Shown: positions 15,804-25,098, numbered from the stretch's first letter. The stretch: 64,000 nt of DNA from Micromonospora chaiyaphumensis (GCF_900091435.1 NZ_FMCS01000004.1:186001-250000); one strand, 5' to 3'. Made by a program: numbers and translations. Notes: generated by a model not told the origin, from the letters alone.

Positions 15804-16754
15804 GTGCTCCGACAGCAGGACGTGGGACACCGGATCGTGGTCCGGCGTATTGTGGGGATTCGCGAAGGCCGGCCGCTCTTCACCGACGCGCTCGGCGAGC
15901 TGGTCGAACTGAGCGAGACCCACATCACGCTGGCCACCGACCGCGGCCGGCTGCGGGTCCCGGTGGACGAGGTGCACCGCGCGAAACGGGTGCCGCCGGC
16001 CCGCCGGCCGACGGCCGCCGCCGTGATCGCCCTGGAACTGGCCGCCGACGAGGCGTGGCCCGCCCCGGTACGCGGGCGGCTCGGCGACTGGCTGCTGCGC
16101 GGCGCCGACGGCTGGACCGGCCGGGCGAACAGCGCGCTGCCGGTCGGCGACCCGGACCGCCCGCTGCCCGCCGCGCTCGACGCGGTGCAGCGCTGGTACG
16201 CCGAGCACGGCCAGCCCGCCATGGTGAACACCCCGCTGCCGCTGGCCGCGCCGGTCGGCGCCGAGCTGGACGCGCGCGGCTGGACCGCCCGGCCGCCGGT
16301 GCTGGTGCAGACCGCGCCGCTCACCGCGCTGCCGGCGGGGCGTACCGACCTGCCCCCGGTCGGCCTCGCACCGGTGCCCTCGGACGAGTGGCTGACGGTG
16401 GCCGCCGGCCGCAAGGGCGGGCTGCCGGACGCCGCCCGGCACGTGCTCACCGCCGTGGACCGGATCCGCTTCGCCCACCTGCACGTGGACGGGCGGCTGC
16501 TCGCGGTGGGCCGGGGCACGGTCACCGGCGAGGGGCGCTGGCTCGGCCTCACGCTGATCGAGGTGCTTCCCGAGGCCCGCCGGCGGGGTTTCGCCGGTGC
16601 GGTCATCCGGGCGCTAAGCGACTGGGGCCGCGCCGAGGGCGCCACGCACGCCTTCCTCCAGGTCGAGCAGCGCAACGCGCCGGCCGTGGCCCTCTACCAG
16701 CGGCTCGGCTTCGCCACCCACCACACGTACCTGACCCGGGTCGCCCCGGCCTGA
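15804..16754 (+). CDS. GNAT-family N-acetyltransferase with N-terminal accessory domain
   Basis: A 316-residue protein. The C-terminal half is a GNAT domain: the acetyl-CoA region reads LTLIEVLPEARRRGFAGAVI, followed by FLQVEQRNAPAVALYQRLGF, which is the classic motif A/B arrangement. The first 65 residues (HRIVVRRIVGIREGRPLFTDALGEL in part) look like a small beta-barrel joined to the enzyme. GTG 15804 with GGGGAGGGGG upstream is the start. The acceptor substrate is unknown. Next on the same strand, after a strong hairpin, is the Rho-N repeat gene. Confidence 0.86.
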   Translation: MLRQQDVGHRIVVRRIVGIREGRPLFTDALGELVELSETHITLATDRGRLRVPVDEVHRAKRVPPARRPTAAAVIALELAADEAWPAPVRGRLGDWLLRGADGWTGRANSALPVGDPDRPLPAALDAVQRWYAEHGQPAMVNTPLPLAAPVGAELDARGWTARPPVLVQTAPLTALPAGRTDLPPVGLAPVPSDEWLTVAAGRKGGLPDAARHVLTAVDRIRFAHLHVDGRLLAVGRGTVTGEGRWLGLTLIEVLPEARRRGFAGAVIRALSDWGRAEGATHAFLQVEQRNAPAVALYQRLGFATHHTYLTRVAPA

Positions 16755-16776
16755 CCCGAGGATTCCGGCAGGTCGT

Positions 16777-16804
16777 CCGGGGTACGGAGATAGCCGTACC
16801 CCGG
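16777..16804 (+). terminator. perfect 11-bp hairpin just upstream of the Rho-N gene
   Basis: CCGGGGTACGG and CCGTACCCCGG pair around the loop AGATAG. It ends 18 nt before ATG 16823 and abuts the ribosome-binding site GAGGAAGG. It may terminate the GNAT transcript, or act as a 5' control hairpin for the next gene if transcription begins upstream. Confidence 0.6.
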
Positions 16805-16822
16805 TGAGGAAGGACCTGCTCG

Positions 16823-17926
16823 ATGGCCAAGCAGCACACGGCGCGGCGCGGGAGCGGCGCGGCGGCGACGAAGAACCAGCCCGGCAACCAGACGCCGAAC
16901 ACCCCCGACGTCAACGAGAGCGAGATCGCCCGCCTGAAGGTCGACCAGCTCCGCGACCGCCTCCGCCGGCGCGGCGTCACCGGCACGGCGGACATGCGCA
17001 AGCCCGAACTGGTCGACGCCCTCATCCAGGCACTGCGCGAGGGCCGCAGGACCACCCGGTCGCGCGGCAGCTCGGGCTCGGGCGGCGGTTCCGGCTCGGC
17101 GTCGCGCCGCTCCACGGGTGAGCAGCCCGGCAACCAGACCCCGAACACCCCCGAGGTCAACGAGAGCGAGATCGCCCGCCTCACAGTCGACCAGCTCCGC
17201 GACCGCCTCCGCCGACGCGGCGTCACGGGCACCACCGACATGCGGAAGCCCGACCTGGTCGACGCCCTCGTCCAGGCCCTGGTCGAGGGCCGGAAGGCCA
17301 CCCGCTCCCGCAGCGGCTCAGGCTCGGGCGGCGGCTCTGGCTCCCGTGGCAGCTCCGCTTCGCGAGCCAGCTCCGGCTCCGGTTCGCAGCCCGCCTCCGG
17401 TTCGCGGGGCGGCTCCGGATCGACCACGCGCCGGTCGGCCACGCCGGCGGGCGCGGCACCGGACGCCACGGAGCTCGCGGAGGTGGAGCGGCGAGCGGCG
17501 GAACTCGCCGACGTGGCGCCGCAGGCCCCCGAGGTTGAGGAGGTCGAGCGCCGCGCCGCCGAACTGGAGGGCGCCGGCTCGGAGGCGACCACGGTGCCGG
17601 CGCTGCCGGCGTCCCCGGCCGATCGCACGCCCGCGCCGGGGGGCGGGGCGGACGGCGGCACCGGCGCCCGCGTCCCGCGCAGCCGTTCGGGCGCCCACGA
17701 CGTCGGAACGGGCGACCGGCAGCCGGTCCGGGTCACCGGCGATGCGGGTGCGGCGTCGACACTGGCGGCGGCGGACCGGGTGGTGGCCTCGATGGTGCCG
17801 CCGGAGGTGGACCGGGTGGACGAGGTGGTCACGCCGGAGGGCACCATGATCACGACTGGCGCGGGCCAGGCCGTCGAGTCGGTCGACTCGCCACCCCTTC
17901 CCGGCACCCGGAAGCCCCGGCCGTAG
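16823..17926 (+). CDS. protein with two tandem Rho-N/SAP-like modules and a disordered C-terminus
   Basis: A 367-residue protein. Two near-identical modules, each containing NESEIARLxVDQLRDRLRRRGVTG and MRKPxLVDALxQAL, start at about residues 19 and 101. The same spacing appears in DNA as a 246-bp tandem repeat. The pattern fits the Rho termination factor N-terminal/SAP-like helical fold, which binds nucleic acid. Ser/Gly/Arg-rich linkers (GSGSGGGSGS) follow each module. The tail has a Glu/Ala repeat (VERRAAEL twice) and a VASMVPPEVDRVDEVV segment. ATG 16823 has GAGGAAGG upstream. Suggested role: nucleoid or RNA binding; no enzymatic motif is seen. Confidence 0.8.
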   Translation: MAKQHTARRGSGAAATKNQPGNQTPNTPDVNESEIARLKVDQLRDRLRRRGVTGTADMRKPELVDALIQALREGRRTTRSRGSSGSGGGSGSASRRSTGEQPGNQTPNTPEVNESEIARLTVDQLRDRLRRRGVTGTTDMRKPDLVDALVQALVEGRKATRSRSGSGSGGGSGSRGSSASRASSGSGSQPASGSRGGSGSTTRRSATPAGAAPDATELAEVERRAAELADVAPQAPEVEEVERRAAELEGAGSEATTVPALPASPADRTPAPGGGADGGTGARVPRSRSGAHDVGTGDRQPVRVTGDAGAASTLAAADRVVASMVPPEVDRVDEVVTPEGTMITTGAGQAVESVDSPPLPGTRKPRP

Positions 17927-17956
17927 CCGGCGCGCCGAAGCGCACACCGCAGCGGG

Positions 17957-18008
17957 CCGGTCCCGCCCGGACGCCGTGCCCGACGGGGCAGGCGCCGGGC
18001 GGGATCGG
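17957..18008. terminator. long-stem terminator between the Rho-N gene and a membrane-protein gene
   Basis: CCGGTCCCGCCCGG pairs with CCGGGCGGGATCGG (14 bp, one G-U) around a 24-nt loop with its own weak pairing. It sits between convergent stops. Confidence 0.6.
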
Positions 18009-18010
18009 CC

Positions 18011-18475
18011 TCAGCGGCGGACGATCTTGCGGGGCTTCGCCGCCTTCAGCTCGGCGTAGCGCTTGAGCTGCCGCGAGCGGTGGTCGCGGCCCAGCGCCGT
18101 GAGGGTCAGGTAGCCGACCAGCACGCCGGCCACGGTCGCCGCGAGGTAGAGCCAGATCTGGGCGAAGAAGAGGCCGGCACCGCCCTCGAACGGGTTCTCG
18201 CCGACCAGCAGCGGGCCCACGAAGACGGTCAGCGCCAGCGCCACGACCACCGCGACGGCGAGGTCGCCCGTCCAGTGGCCGGCCGGCCGGTCCGCGCCCC
18301 AGCGGAACGCCGTGCCGGCCAGGATCAGCCCGATCACCAGGAACATCACCAGCGAGACCCGGCCGGCGGCGGTGTCGTCGTCCGGGAAGGCGAACTTGAT
18401 GACCAACCGGGCCACCACGTTGACCACGAACAACGCGGCCGCCAGCACGCCGACCGCACGCCACCGCTGGAACAT
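18011..18475 (-). CDS. four-helix membrane protein of unknown function
   Basis: A 154-residue integral membrane protein. Hydrophobic segments lie at about 7-30, 42-58, 71-90 and 103-128. A basic cytoplasmic tail RSRQLKRYAELKAAKPRKIVRR follows. It starts at ATG 18475. No family motif is recognised. It is separated from the mshB unit by about 86 bp on the same strand and could be transcribed from it or alone. Confidence 0.72.
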   Translation of the reverse strand: MFQRWRAVGVLAAALFVVNVVARLVIKFAFPDDDTAAGRVSLVMFLVIGLILAGTAFRWGADRPAGHWTGDLAVAVVVALALTVFVGPLLVGENPFEGGAGLFFAQIWLYLAATVAGVLVGYLTLTALGRDHRSRQLKRYAELKAAKPRKIVRR

Positions 18476-18561
18476 CGCACGCCTCCCGCCGTACCGCCCG
18501 CCGTCACGGTGGGCTCCTGGCAGGAATATCTACCACCGCAACCTGTGCGGCGTCTGCACCC

Positions 18562-19056
18562 TCAGCGGACCGGCGGCGGCACCACGAGCTGCCGGAAACC
18601 CAGCACCGCGAACGTGATGGCGCCGGCCACGATCAGCCCGAGGCCGAGCACGTTGTCGCCGCTGAGCGCGAGATCACCCTCGACCGTGCGGAAGCCGCCC
18701 GCGACGATCACCACGAACCAGGGCAGGGCGGCCAGCGCCACCGCCCACCGGGCGCCGACCGCGCGGTGGGCGAACCCGCTCACGAGCACCGTCAGCACCA
18801 CCACCGCGGCGACGCCGCCCAGTGCGAGCGCGGTGCCGACCAGCGCCTTGCCGGCTCCGCCGGAGCGACCCTTGACCACCTCCCAGGCCCAGGTGGCGTA
18901 GAGCAGGTCGAGCACGGCGGCGAGCACGCCAGCCCAGACCGCCACCACCCCGCCGGCGACGCGCAGCGCGAGGTCGACCGCCCGGCCCGACGGCTCGGGC
19001 GGCGCGGCGGGCTCCTGCTCGGGGGCGACCGACATGGGTACGGTGGGCAGCGTCAC
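18562..19056 (-). CDS. four-helix membrane protein coupled to mshB
   Basis: A protein of about 164 residues with a Pro/Glu-rich N-terminus ([14 protein letters not shown]) and four hydrophobic segments in the remainder ([20 protein letters not shown]; a central [43 protein letters not shown]). GTG 19056 overlaps the mshB stop as GTGA, so translation is probably coupled; ATG 19035 is the alternative. It resembles the small membrane proteins found directly after mshB in other actinobacteria. A link to mycothiol is suggested only by position. Confidence 0.75.
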   Translation of the reverse strand: MTLPTVPMSVAPEQEPAAPPEPSGRAVDLALRVAGGVVAVWAGVLAAVLDLLYATWAWEVVKGRSGGAGKALVGTALALGGVAAVVVLTVLVSGFAHRAVGARWAVALAALPWFVVIVAGGFRTVEGDLALSGDNVLGLGLIVAGAITFAVLGFRQLVVPPPVR

Positions 19057-19967
19057 CGGAGGCCGGCCGCCGTGACCGGGGACCGGTCCGGCCGGTCCAG
19101 CGCCAACCCGGCGAAGAGGTCGTCCTCCCAGCCGTACGGGCCGCTGCCCGGGCCCTTCTCGCCGACCGCGAGGGTGAAGAACTCGACCCCCATGAACTCG
19201 GCGCCGAAGTTGCCGGCGATCGAGTAGAGCCAGGAGGTGGCCGGGATCTGCGTGGCGTGCGCCCGCATGGCCGCCTCCTTGGCGGTGTGCCGGTCGGTGG
19301 CGTCGATGCGGGCGGCGATCCCCTCGTCGGGGGTGCCGAAGGGCAGCTCGTCGACGCTGTCGATGCCCGCGAAGGGGTTGTCCGACGACTCGGTGAACGC
19401 GTCCAGGCCGGCCTCCAGCACGCCGCGCGGCATCGCCGTCCAGTAGACCTTCGCCGGGGCGATCCCCTCGGCGGCGGCGAGCTCCACGCCGCGCATCGCC
19501 ACCCGGTGCGCCTGGATGTGGTCGGGGTGGCCGTAGAAGCCGTTCGGGTCGTACGTGATCAGCACCTGCGGGCGGACCTCGCGGATGACCTCCAGCAGGT
19601 ACCCGGCGGCCTCGTCGACGTCGGCCTGCCAGAACGCCCGGGGGTGCTCGTTGGTGGCCAGCCCCATCATCCCGGAGTCGCGGTAGCGCCCCGCCCCGCC
19701 GAGGAAGCGGTGGTCGGTGACGCCGAGCGCGGCGCAGGCGGCCCACAGCTCGCCGATGCGGTAGCCGCCGAGCTGGTCGGCCTCGGCCGCGGCGAGCTGC
19801 GCCAGCGCCGGCACGTGGATCTCGCCCTCCTCGCCGAGCGTGCAGGTCACCAGGGTGACGTGGGCGCCGGTGGCGGCGTAGTGCGCCATCGTCGCGCCGG
19901 TCCCGATCGACTCGTCGTCGGGGTGCGCGTGGACCAGCAGCAGGCGTCGGTCGGGCAGCGTCGTCAC
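19053..19967 (-). CDS. mshB: N-acetyl-1-D-myo-inosityl-2-amino-2-deoxy-alpha-D-glucopyranoside deacetylase
   Basis: Zinc deacetylase of mycothiol biosynthesis: it removes acetate from GlcNAc-Ins to give GlcN-Ins. The PIG-L/LmbE fold has the metal motif [13 protein letters not shown] near the N-terminus, [17 protein letters not shown] in the middle and a C-terminal HATQIP. Length is about 304 residues, normal for MshB. GTG 19967 is chosen because TAGAGT lies 7 nt upstream, which implies a leaderless mRNA; GTG 19976 is within that box. A related mycothiol-S-conjugate amidase is the main alternative, but the sequence start and context favour MshB. It marks the organism as an actinobacterium. Confidence 0.92.
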   Translation of the reverse strand: MTTLPDRRLLLVHAHPDDESIGTGATMAHYAATGAHVTLVTCTLGEEGEIHVPALAQLAAAEADQLGGYRIGELWAACAALGVTDHRFLGGAGRYRDSGMMGLATNEHPRAFWQADVDEAAGYLLEVIREVRPQVLITYDPNGFYGHPDHIQAHRVAMRGVELAAAEGIAPAKVYWTAMPRGVLEAGLDAFTESSDNPFAGIDSVDELPFGTPDEGIAARIDATDRHTAKEAAMRAHATQIPATSWLYSIAGNFGAEFMGVEFFTLAVGEKGPGSGPYGWEDDLFAGLALDRPDRSPVTAAGLR

Positions 19968-19974
19968 GCCCGTC

Positions 19975-19980
19975 ACTCTA
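19975..19980 (-). promoter_or_regulatory. -10 box of mshB (leaderless)
   Basis: Minus-strand TAGAGT ends 7 nt before GTG 19967. No ribosome-binding site is present. It lies back to back with the S9 peptidase promoter about 70 bp away. Confidence 0.45.
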
Positions 19981-20049
19981 ACCGGCGGTCCTGCCCACCC
20001 GAGGCTTACGCGTCCGCCCAGGTCGGCCACATCACGCCCGGCGCGCGCC

Positions 20050-20055
20050 TACTCT
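20050..20055 (+). promoter_or_regulatory. -10 box of the S9 peptidase gene (leaderless)
   Basis: TACTCT ends 8 nt before GTG 20064, and no Shine-Dalgarno sequence is present. Confidence 0.4.
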
Positions 20056-20063
20056 CTACAGGC

Positions 20064-22208
20064 GTGGACTTTCCCGAGCTGGCCGCCCGCACCCGTCGGT
20101 TCAGCCACGGGGCGCCGCGTTCCGTCTCCGTCGCCGACGACGGCTCCCGGGTCATCTTTCTGCGCTCGTCGGGACCGGAGGACCCGGCCGACGCGCTCTG
20201 GCTGCTCGACGTCGCCTCCGGCGAGGAGCACCTCGTCGCCGACCCGGCCGTCCTGCTCGGCACCGACGGCGAACCGGCCACGCTGGCGCCGGGCGAGCGG
20301 GCGCTGCGCGAGCGGCTGCGGCTCAGCGCCGCCGGCATCGGCTCGTACGCCCTGGACGGCGCCGGCCGGGTGGCCGCGTTCGCGCTGGCCGGCCGGTTGT
20401 TCCGGGCCGACCTCGTGCACGGCGACGTGGTCGAGGTAGCCGCCGTCGGCCCGGTGATCGACCCGCGTCCCGACCCGACCGGCGAACGGCTCGCCTACGT
20501 CACCGACGCCGCCGAGGGGGTACGCCGGGGCCAGCTGCGGGTGGTCGAGCCGGACGGCACCGACAACCTGCTGGCCGGCGAGGACAGCGGGGTGACCTGG
20601 GGGCTGGCCGAGCACATCGCGGCGGAGGAGTTCGGCCGGTTCCGCGGCTACTGGTGGGCGCCGGACGGCCGTTCCGTGCTGGCCGCCCGGGTGGACGAGT
20701 CGCGGCTGGAGCGCTGGCACCTGCACGACCCGGCCGACCCGGCGAGCCCGCCGACGTCCGTCGCGTACCCCCGGTCGGGCGGGCCCAACGCCGAGGTCAG
20801 CCTGCACCTGCTGGACCTCGACGGCGGCTGGGTCGACGTGCACTGGGACCGGGAGACCTACCCCTACCTGACGTCGGTCGACTGGGCCGACGGCGGCCCG
20901 CTGATCACCGTGCTGCGCCGGTCGCAGCAGCACGGGCTGGTGCTGGCCGTCGACCCGCGCACCGGGGAGACGCAGGTGCACGCCGAGCTGGCCGACCCGC
21001 GCTGGGTGGAGCCGATCCCGGGCACCCCGGCGCACCTGCCCGACGGGCGGGTGCTGGTCGGCGGCGAGCTGGCCCACGACGGGTACGACGCCCGCTGCCT
21101 GTTCGCCGACGGCACCCTGCTCACCCCGCCCTCGCTCTACGTGCGGCGGGTGGTGGGCCGGCTGCCGGCCGGCCCGAACTCGGCGGCGGACCTGCTGGTC
21201 GAGGCGAGCGAGGGCGAGCCGAGCCAGCGCCACCTCTACCGGGTGCGGACGGCGATCGGCGGCGGGGTGGACGCCCGCCGGATGGGCAGCGACCCCGGCT
21301 GGCACACCGCCGCGATAGGCGGCAGCACGCTGGCCGTGGGGGTGGCCTCGCTGGAGCACCCGGGCACCCGCTGGCGGGTGTGGCACGACGACCGCGAGGT
21401 GGCCGAGCTGGTCTCGCTCGCCGCGACCCCGCCGTACGCGCCGCGGCCGACGCTGGTGCGGGTGACCGACCGGCGGCTGCCGAGCGCGGTGCTCTACCCG
21501 GGCGAGCACGTGAAGGGCACGAAGCTGCCGGTGCTGCTGGACATCTACGGCGGTCCGGGCCACCAGGAGGTGATCGCGGCGCGGGGGGCGTGGCTGGAAC
21601 GGCAGTGGTTCGCCGAGCAGGGCTTCGCCGTGGTGACCATCGACAACCGGGGCACCCCCGGCATCGCCCCGTCCTTCGAGAAGGCGATCCACCGGCGGGT
21701 GGCCGACGTGATCCTGACCGACCAGGTGGACGCGCTGACCGCGCTGGCCGGCAAGCACCCGGACCTGGACCTGGAACGCGTGGCGGTGCGCGGCTGGTCG
21801 TTCGGCGGCTGGCTGGCCGGGCTGGCGGTGCTGCGCCACCCGGAGCTGTTCCGGTGCGCGATCGTCGGTGCCCCGGTCACCGACTGGACGCTGTACGACA
21901 CCGCGTACACCGAGCGCTACCTGGGGATGCCGGACGACGGGATGGACGTCTACGCCCACCACTCGCTGGTCGAGCTGGCCGCCGAGCCGGTCGGCGACCC
22001 GGCGCAGGCCCGGCCCATGCTGCTGGTGCACGGGCTGGTCGACGACAACGTGCTGGCCGCGCACACGCTGCGGCTCTCGGCGGCGCTGCTGGCCGCCGGC
22101 CGGCCGCACGCGGTGCTGCCGCTCACCGGGGCCAGCCACATGGCCGCCGGCGGCGTGGCCGAGCGGCTGCTCCGGCTGGAGCTGGACTTCCTCCGCCGGC
22201 ACCTGTGA
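20064..22208 (+). CDS. S9-family prolyl oligopeptidase (dipeptidyl peptidase IV-like)
   Basis: A serine peptidase of 714 residues, with no signal peptide and so probably cytoplasmic. The N-terminal two thirds form a beta-propeller of the DPPIV type (WGLAEHIAAEEFGRFRGYWWAPDG is the recognisable Glu-Glu region that anchors the peptide N-terminus). The C-terminal alpha/beta hydrolase has LLDIYGGPGHQ, the nucleophile Ser579 in RGWSFGGWLAG, Asp in VHGLVDDNV and His in GASHMA. It would cleave peptides after Pro, Ala or similar residues. It starts at GTG 20064 behind TACTCT. It lies next to a peptide importer operon, which suggests peptide use. Confidence 0.92.
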   Translation: MDFPELAARTRRFSHGAPRSVSVADDGSRVIFLRSSGPEDPADALWLLDVASGEEHLVADPAVLLGTDGEPATLAPGERALRERLRLSAAGIGSYALDGAGRVAAFALAGRLFRADLVHGDVVEVAAVGPVIDPRPDPTGERLAYVTDAAEGVRRGQLRVVEPDGTDNLLAGEDSGVTWGLAEHIAAEEFGRFRGYWWAPDGRSVLAARVDESRLERWHLHDPADPASPPTSVAYPRSGGPNAEVSLHLLDLDGGWVDVHWDRETYPYLTSVDWADGGPLITVLRRSQQHGLVLAVDPRTGETQVHAELADPRWVEPIPGTPAHLPDGRVLVGGELAHDGYDARCLFADGTLLTPPSLYVRRVVGRLPAGPNSAADLLVEASEGEPSQRHLYRVRTAIGGGVDARRMGSDPGWHTAAIGGSTLAVGVASLEHPGTRWRVWHDDREVAELVSLAATPPYAPRPTLVRVTDRRLPSAVLYPGEHVKGTKLPVLLDIYGGPGHQEVIAARGAWLERQWFAEQGFAVVTIDNRGTPGIAPSFEKAIHRRVADVILTDQVDALTALAGKHPDLDLERVAVRGWSFGGWLAGLAVLRHPELFRCAIVGAPVTDWTLYDTAYTERYLGMPDDGMDVYAHHSLVELAAEPVGDPAQARPMLLVHGLVDDNVLAAHTLRLSAALLAAGRPHAVLPLTGASHMAAGGVAERLLRLELDFLRRHL

Positions 22209-22211
22209 ACG

Positions 22212-22249
22212 CGCGAGGGCCCCGGCCGGATCGGACCGGGGCCCCCGCG
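22212..22249. terminator. hairpin terminator between the S9 gene and the peptide-importer operon
   Basis: CGCGAGGGCCCCGG and CCGGGGCCCCCGCG form a 14-bp stem with one mismatch and a 10-nt loop, 3 bp after the S9 stop and 11 bp from the convergent stop. Confidence 0.75.
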
Positions 22250-22259
22250 GGTCAGGCTG

Positions 22260-24005
22260 TCACTGCTTCACGTAGGCGTTCACGAAGCTGGGCCAGCCGA
22301 AGATGCTGCCGATGAACAGGCCGCCGGCCTTCTCGCCGTGCGCGACGGAGACGACCTCGTTGTACAGCGGCACCGCCGGCGCCGACTCCTTCATGAGCTT
22401 CTCGTCGAGCGCGCTCCACTCCTCCGCCTGCTTGGCCGGGTCCTCCGCGAGCACCCGGTCGAACTCGGCGTTGATGGCGTCGTTGTTGAGCTGCGAGGTG
22501 TTGCTGTTGCCCTCGGCCTTGATGTTGCGGCCGTCGAAGAGCACCGGCAGGATCGACGCGCCGCTGGGCCAGTCGGCGGCCCACGAGTCGACCCAGATGT
22601 CCCACGGGTTGCTCTTCTTCTTCACGAAGTCGAGGTAACCGTCCTCGGGGATCGGCTTGATGGTGACGGTGAAGCCGGCCTTCTCCAGGGCGTTCTTGAC
22701 CTGGGTGGCGGTCTCCTGCGACGGGGTGTCGTCGGAGGTGCCGAGCACGAGGTTCACCGACTTGCCGGCGAGCAGCTCCTTGGCCTTCTCCGGGTTGCCG
22801 CTCTCCCCGGCCGGGTACGCGTCGAACTGCTTGTAGCCGAGCGTGGTGGGCGGCAGCAGGGTGGTGAGCGGCACGGCGCCGTAGGGGCCGCCGAGGTTCT
22901 TGGTGATGCTGCTGCGGTCGATCGCGTAGTTGATCGCCTGCCGCACGGACAGGTCGGTGACCCGCGTCGTGTTGATGCTCAGCCGGTAGGCGTTCGGCGT
23001 GGCGGCGACGATCATCCGCTCCTTGAGCTTGGCGTCGCCCGTGACCTTCGCGATCAGCTCGGACGGCACGCCACCGGTGCCCACGGCCGCGGCGTCGTTG
23101 CCGGTGCCGGCGAGCACCCGGTTGGTCTGGGTGGCGTTGTCCGCACCGAACGACCAGATGAACTTGTCCGGGTACGCGTGCCGCACCGGGTCGGTCGCCG
23201 GGTCCCAGTTCTCGTTGCGCTCGAGCACCATCTCCACACCGGGCTGGTGCTTGGTGATCTTGTACGGCCCGGACGAGAACGGCTGGTTGTCCAGGTTGAC
23301 GCCGGTGTCCTTGTCGGGCGGCAGCGGCGCGGTGGCCGGCAGCGACACGGCGAACGGCAGGTCACAGCGCGGCTTGCTGAACTCGAAGCGCAGCGTCTGC
23401 GCGTCCGGGGTGCTCAGGCCCGGCGGCAGGGAGGTCTTGTTGGCCTTGAAGTTCCACTTGGTGTCGTACTGCGGGCTGTCGACCAGCCACTCCTGCAGGT
23501 AGGTCGGGCCACCGGTCAGGTCGGGGTCGAACGAGCGGGCGATGCCGTACGCGATCTCCTTGGAGGTGATCGGCCGGCCGTCCTCGAACTTGACGCCCTG
23601 CTTGATCTTGAATTCCCAGACCTTGCAGTCGTTGTTGACGTTCTTGCCGGGGGTCTCGGCCAGGTCGCCGACCAGGGTCACGTTGCCCTTGCCGTCGTCC
23701 TTGAACGTGGTGAGGAAGCGCGCGTAGAGCTGGCTTCCCATGAGGCCGGCGAACGAGTAGACCCGCTGCGGGTCCAGGTGGGAGATCTTGTTCTCGCGCA
23801 GGATGTAGAAGGTCCCGCCCTTGGCCGCGCCGGGCACCTCCGCGGCCGGGCCCAGCGAGTCCTTGGGGTCGGTCGCGATGGCGCCGCTGCGGGGCTTGTT
23901 GGTGTCCACCTTGTCGGCGTTGTCGCCGGTGTTCTTGCTGCATGCACTGAGGGCGACCACCAGTGCCATCGCACCGCCCATGGCGGTGGCGAGTCTTGCT
24001 CGCAT
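22260..24005 (-). CDS. ABC transporter substrate-binding lipoprotein (oligopeptide/dipeptide, SBP family 5)
   Basis: A 581-residue extracellular solute-binding protein of the DppA/OppA class. The N-terminus MRARLATAMGGAMALVVALSACS has a lipobox (LSAC), so it is lipid-anchored. Family features: GGTFYILRENKISHLDPQRVYS; WEFKIKQGVKFEDGRPITSKEIAYGI in the middle region; and NPWDIWVDSWAADWPSGASI. ATG 24005 is preferred since GGAGGAG lies 5 nt upstream; GTG 24011 is an alternative. It is the last gene of a five-gene operon, 94 bp after the permease, so it could have extra promoter input. Ligand probably short peptides. Confidence 0.93.
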   Translation of the reverse strand: MRARLATAMGGAMALVVALSACSKNTGDNADKVDTNKPRSGAIATDPKDSLGPAAEVPGAAKGGTFYILRENKISHLDPQRVYSFAGLMGSQLYARFLTTFKDDGKGNVTLVGDLAETPGKNVNNDCKVWEFKIKQGVKFEDGRPITSKEIAYGIARSFDPDLTGGPTYLQEWLVDSPQYDTKWNFKANKTSLPPGLSTPDAQTLRFEFSKPRCDLPFAVSLPATAPLPPDKDTGVNLDNQPFSSGPYKITKHQPGVEMVLERNENWDPATDPVRHAYPDKFIWSFGADNATQTNRVLAGTGNDAAAVGTGGVPSELIAKVTGDAKLKERMIVAATPNAYRLSINTTRVTDLSVRQAINYAIDRSSITKNLGGPYGAVPLTTLLPPTTLGYKQFDAYPAGESGNPEKAKELLAGKSVNLVLGTSDDTPSQETATQVKNALEKAGFTVTIKPIPEDGYLDFVKKKSNPWDIWVDSWAADWPSGASILPVLFDGRNIKAEGNSNTSQLNNDAINAEFDRVLAEDPAKQAEEWSALDEKLMKESAPAVPLYNEVVSVAHGEKAGGLFIGSIFGWPSFVNAYVKQ

Positions 24006-24099
24006 ACTCACTCCTCCGGGTCCGATGAAGGAAAGCTTCGCTCAGCTTTCATCCGCGGTAAATTTCGAGCAGATAACGAATCGACGGCGACACGCGAGC

Positions 24100-25086
24100 T
24101 CAGCCGAGGCGCACCCGCGGATCGATGAACGCGTAGAGCAGGTCGACCACGATGTTCGCGACGACCACGAAGAGCGCGGAGACCAGCACGGTGGCCATGA
24201 TGGTCGGCAGGTCGCCCTGCCGGACCGCCTCCACGGCGGTACGCCCCAGCCCCTGGATGCCGAAGGTCGTCTCCGTGATGACCGTGCCGCCGAGCGCGGC
24301 ACCCACGTCCAGACCGGCGATGGTCACGATCGGCGTGATCGCCGCCCGCAGCGCGTGCCGGCCGTAGACCTTCCGCTTCGCCACGCCCTTGGCCCGGGCC
24401 GTGCGGACGAAGTCCTCGGAGAGCGTCTCCAGCATCTGCGCCCGGGACAGCCGTGCGTAGATCGCGGAGAAGAGCAGGGCCAGGGTCACCCAGGCGAGCA
24501 CCAGCCCGCGCGCCCACTCCACCGGGTTGTCGAGGAAGGGCACGTACCGGGGCGTCGGCAGGATCCGCAACGAGTACACGAAGATCAGCAACAGCAGGGC
24601 ACCGACGAAGTAGAGCTGCAACGACGCGAAGGTCAGCGTGAGCCCGATCGAGACGCGGTCGAGCAGCGAGCCCCGGCGTAGCGCCGATATCATCCCGAGC
24701 CCCACCCCGAGCGCGAGCCAGAGCACCGCCGCGGGGAGCACGATGTTCAACGTCACGGGCAGCACCCGGGCGAAGGTGTCGCTGACCGCCTCGCTGTTGA
24801 CGTACGAGTAGCCGAGGCAGGGCGCCTCGCACTCGCCGCCCTGCGCGCTGCCCAGGTCGCGGCCGACGAAGATGCCCTTCATGTAGTTGGCGTACTGCGT
24901 CGGCTTCGGGTCGTTCAGCCCCAACTCCGTCCGCACCCGCTCCAGGCGCTCGGCGTTGCAGTTCTTCGGGCACATGCCGGTCACCGGGTCGCGGGGCAGC
25001 GCGAAGAACATCAGGAAGCTGACGATGCTCACCGCGAGCAGCACCGAGACCGCCAGCAGCAGCCGCTTCAGCAGGAACCGCACCAT
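24100..25086 (-). CDS. peptide ABC transporter permease (DppB/OppB type)
   Basis: A 328-residue inner-membrane permease. An N-terminal helix is followed by a long extracellular loop with four Cys (MCPKNCNAERL, GGECEAPCLGY) that is larger than in E. coli DppB. Then come five further helices and the EAA loop SEDFVRTARAKGVAKRKVYGRH that docks the ATPases. The C-terminus LLYAFIDPRVRLG is typical. ATG 25086. It lies 12 bp downstream of the second permease gene and forms the channel with it. Confidence 0.92.
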   Translation of the reverse strand: MVRFLLKRLLLAVSVLLAVSIVSFLMFFALPRDPVTGMCPKNCNAERLERVRTELGLNDPKPTQYANYMKGIFVGRDLGSAQGGECEAPCLGYSYVNSEAVSDTFARVLPVTLNIVLPAAVLWLALGVGLGMISALRRGSLLDRVSIGLTLTFASLQLYFVGALLLLIFVYSLRILPTPRYVPFLDNPVEWARGLVLAWVTLALLFSAIYARLSRAQMLETLSEDFVRTARAKGVAKRKVYGRHALRAAITPIVTIAGLDVGAALGGTVITETTFGIQGLGRTAVEAVRQGDLPTIMATVLVSALFVVVANIVVDLLYAFIDPRVRLG

Positions 25087-25098
25087 GCGTGGAACCCC

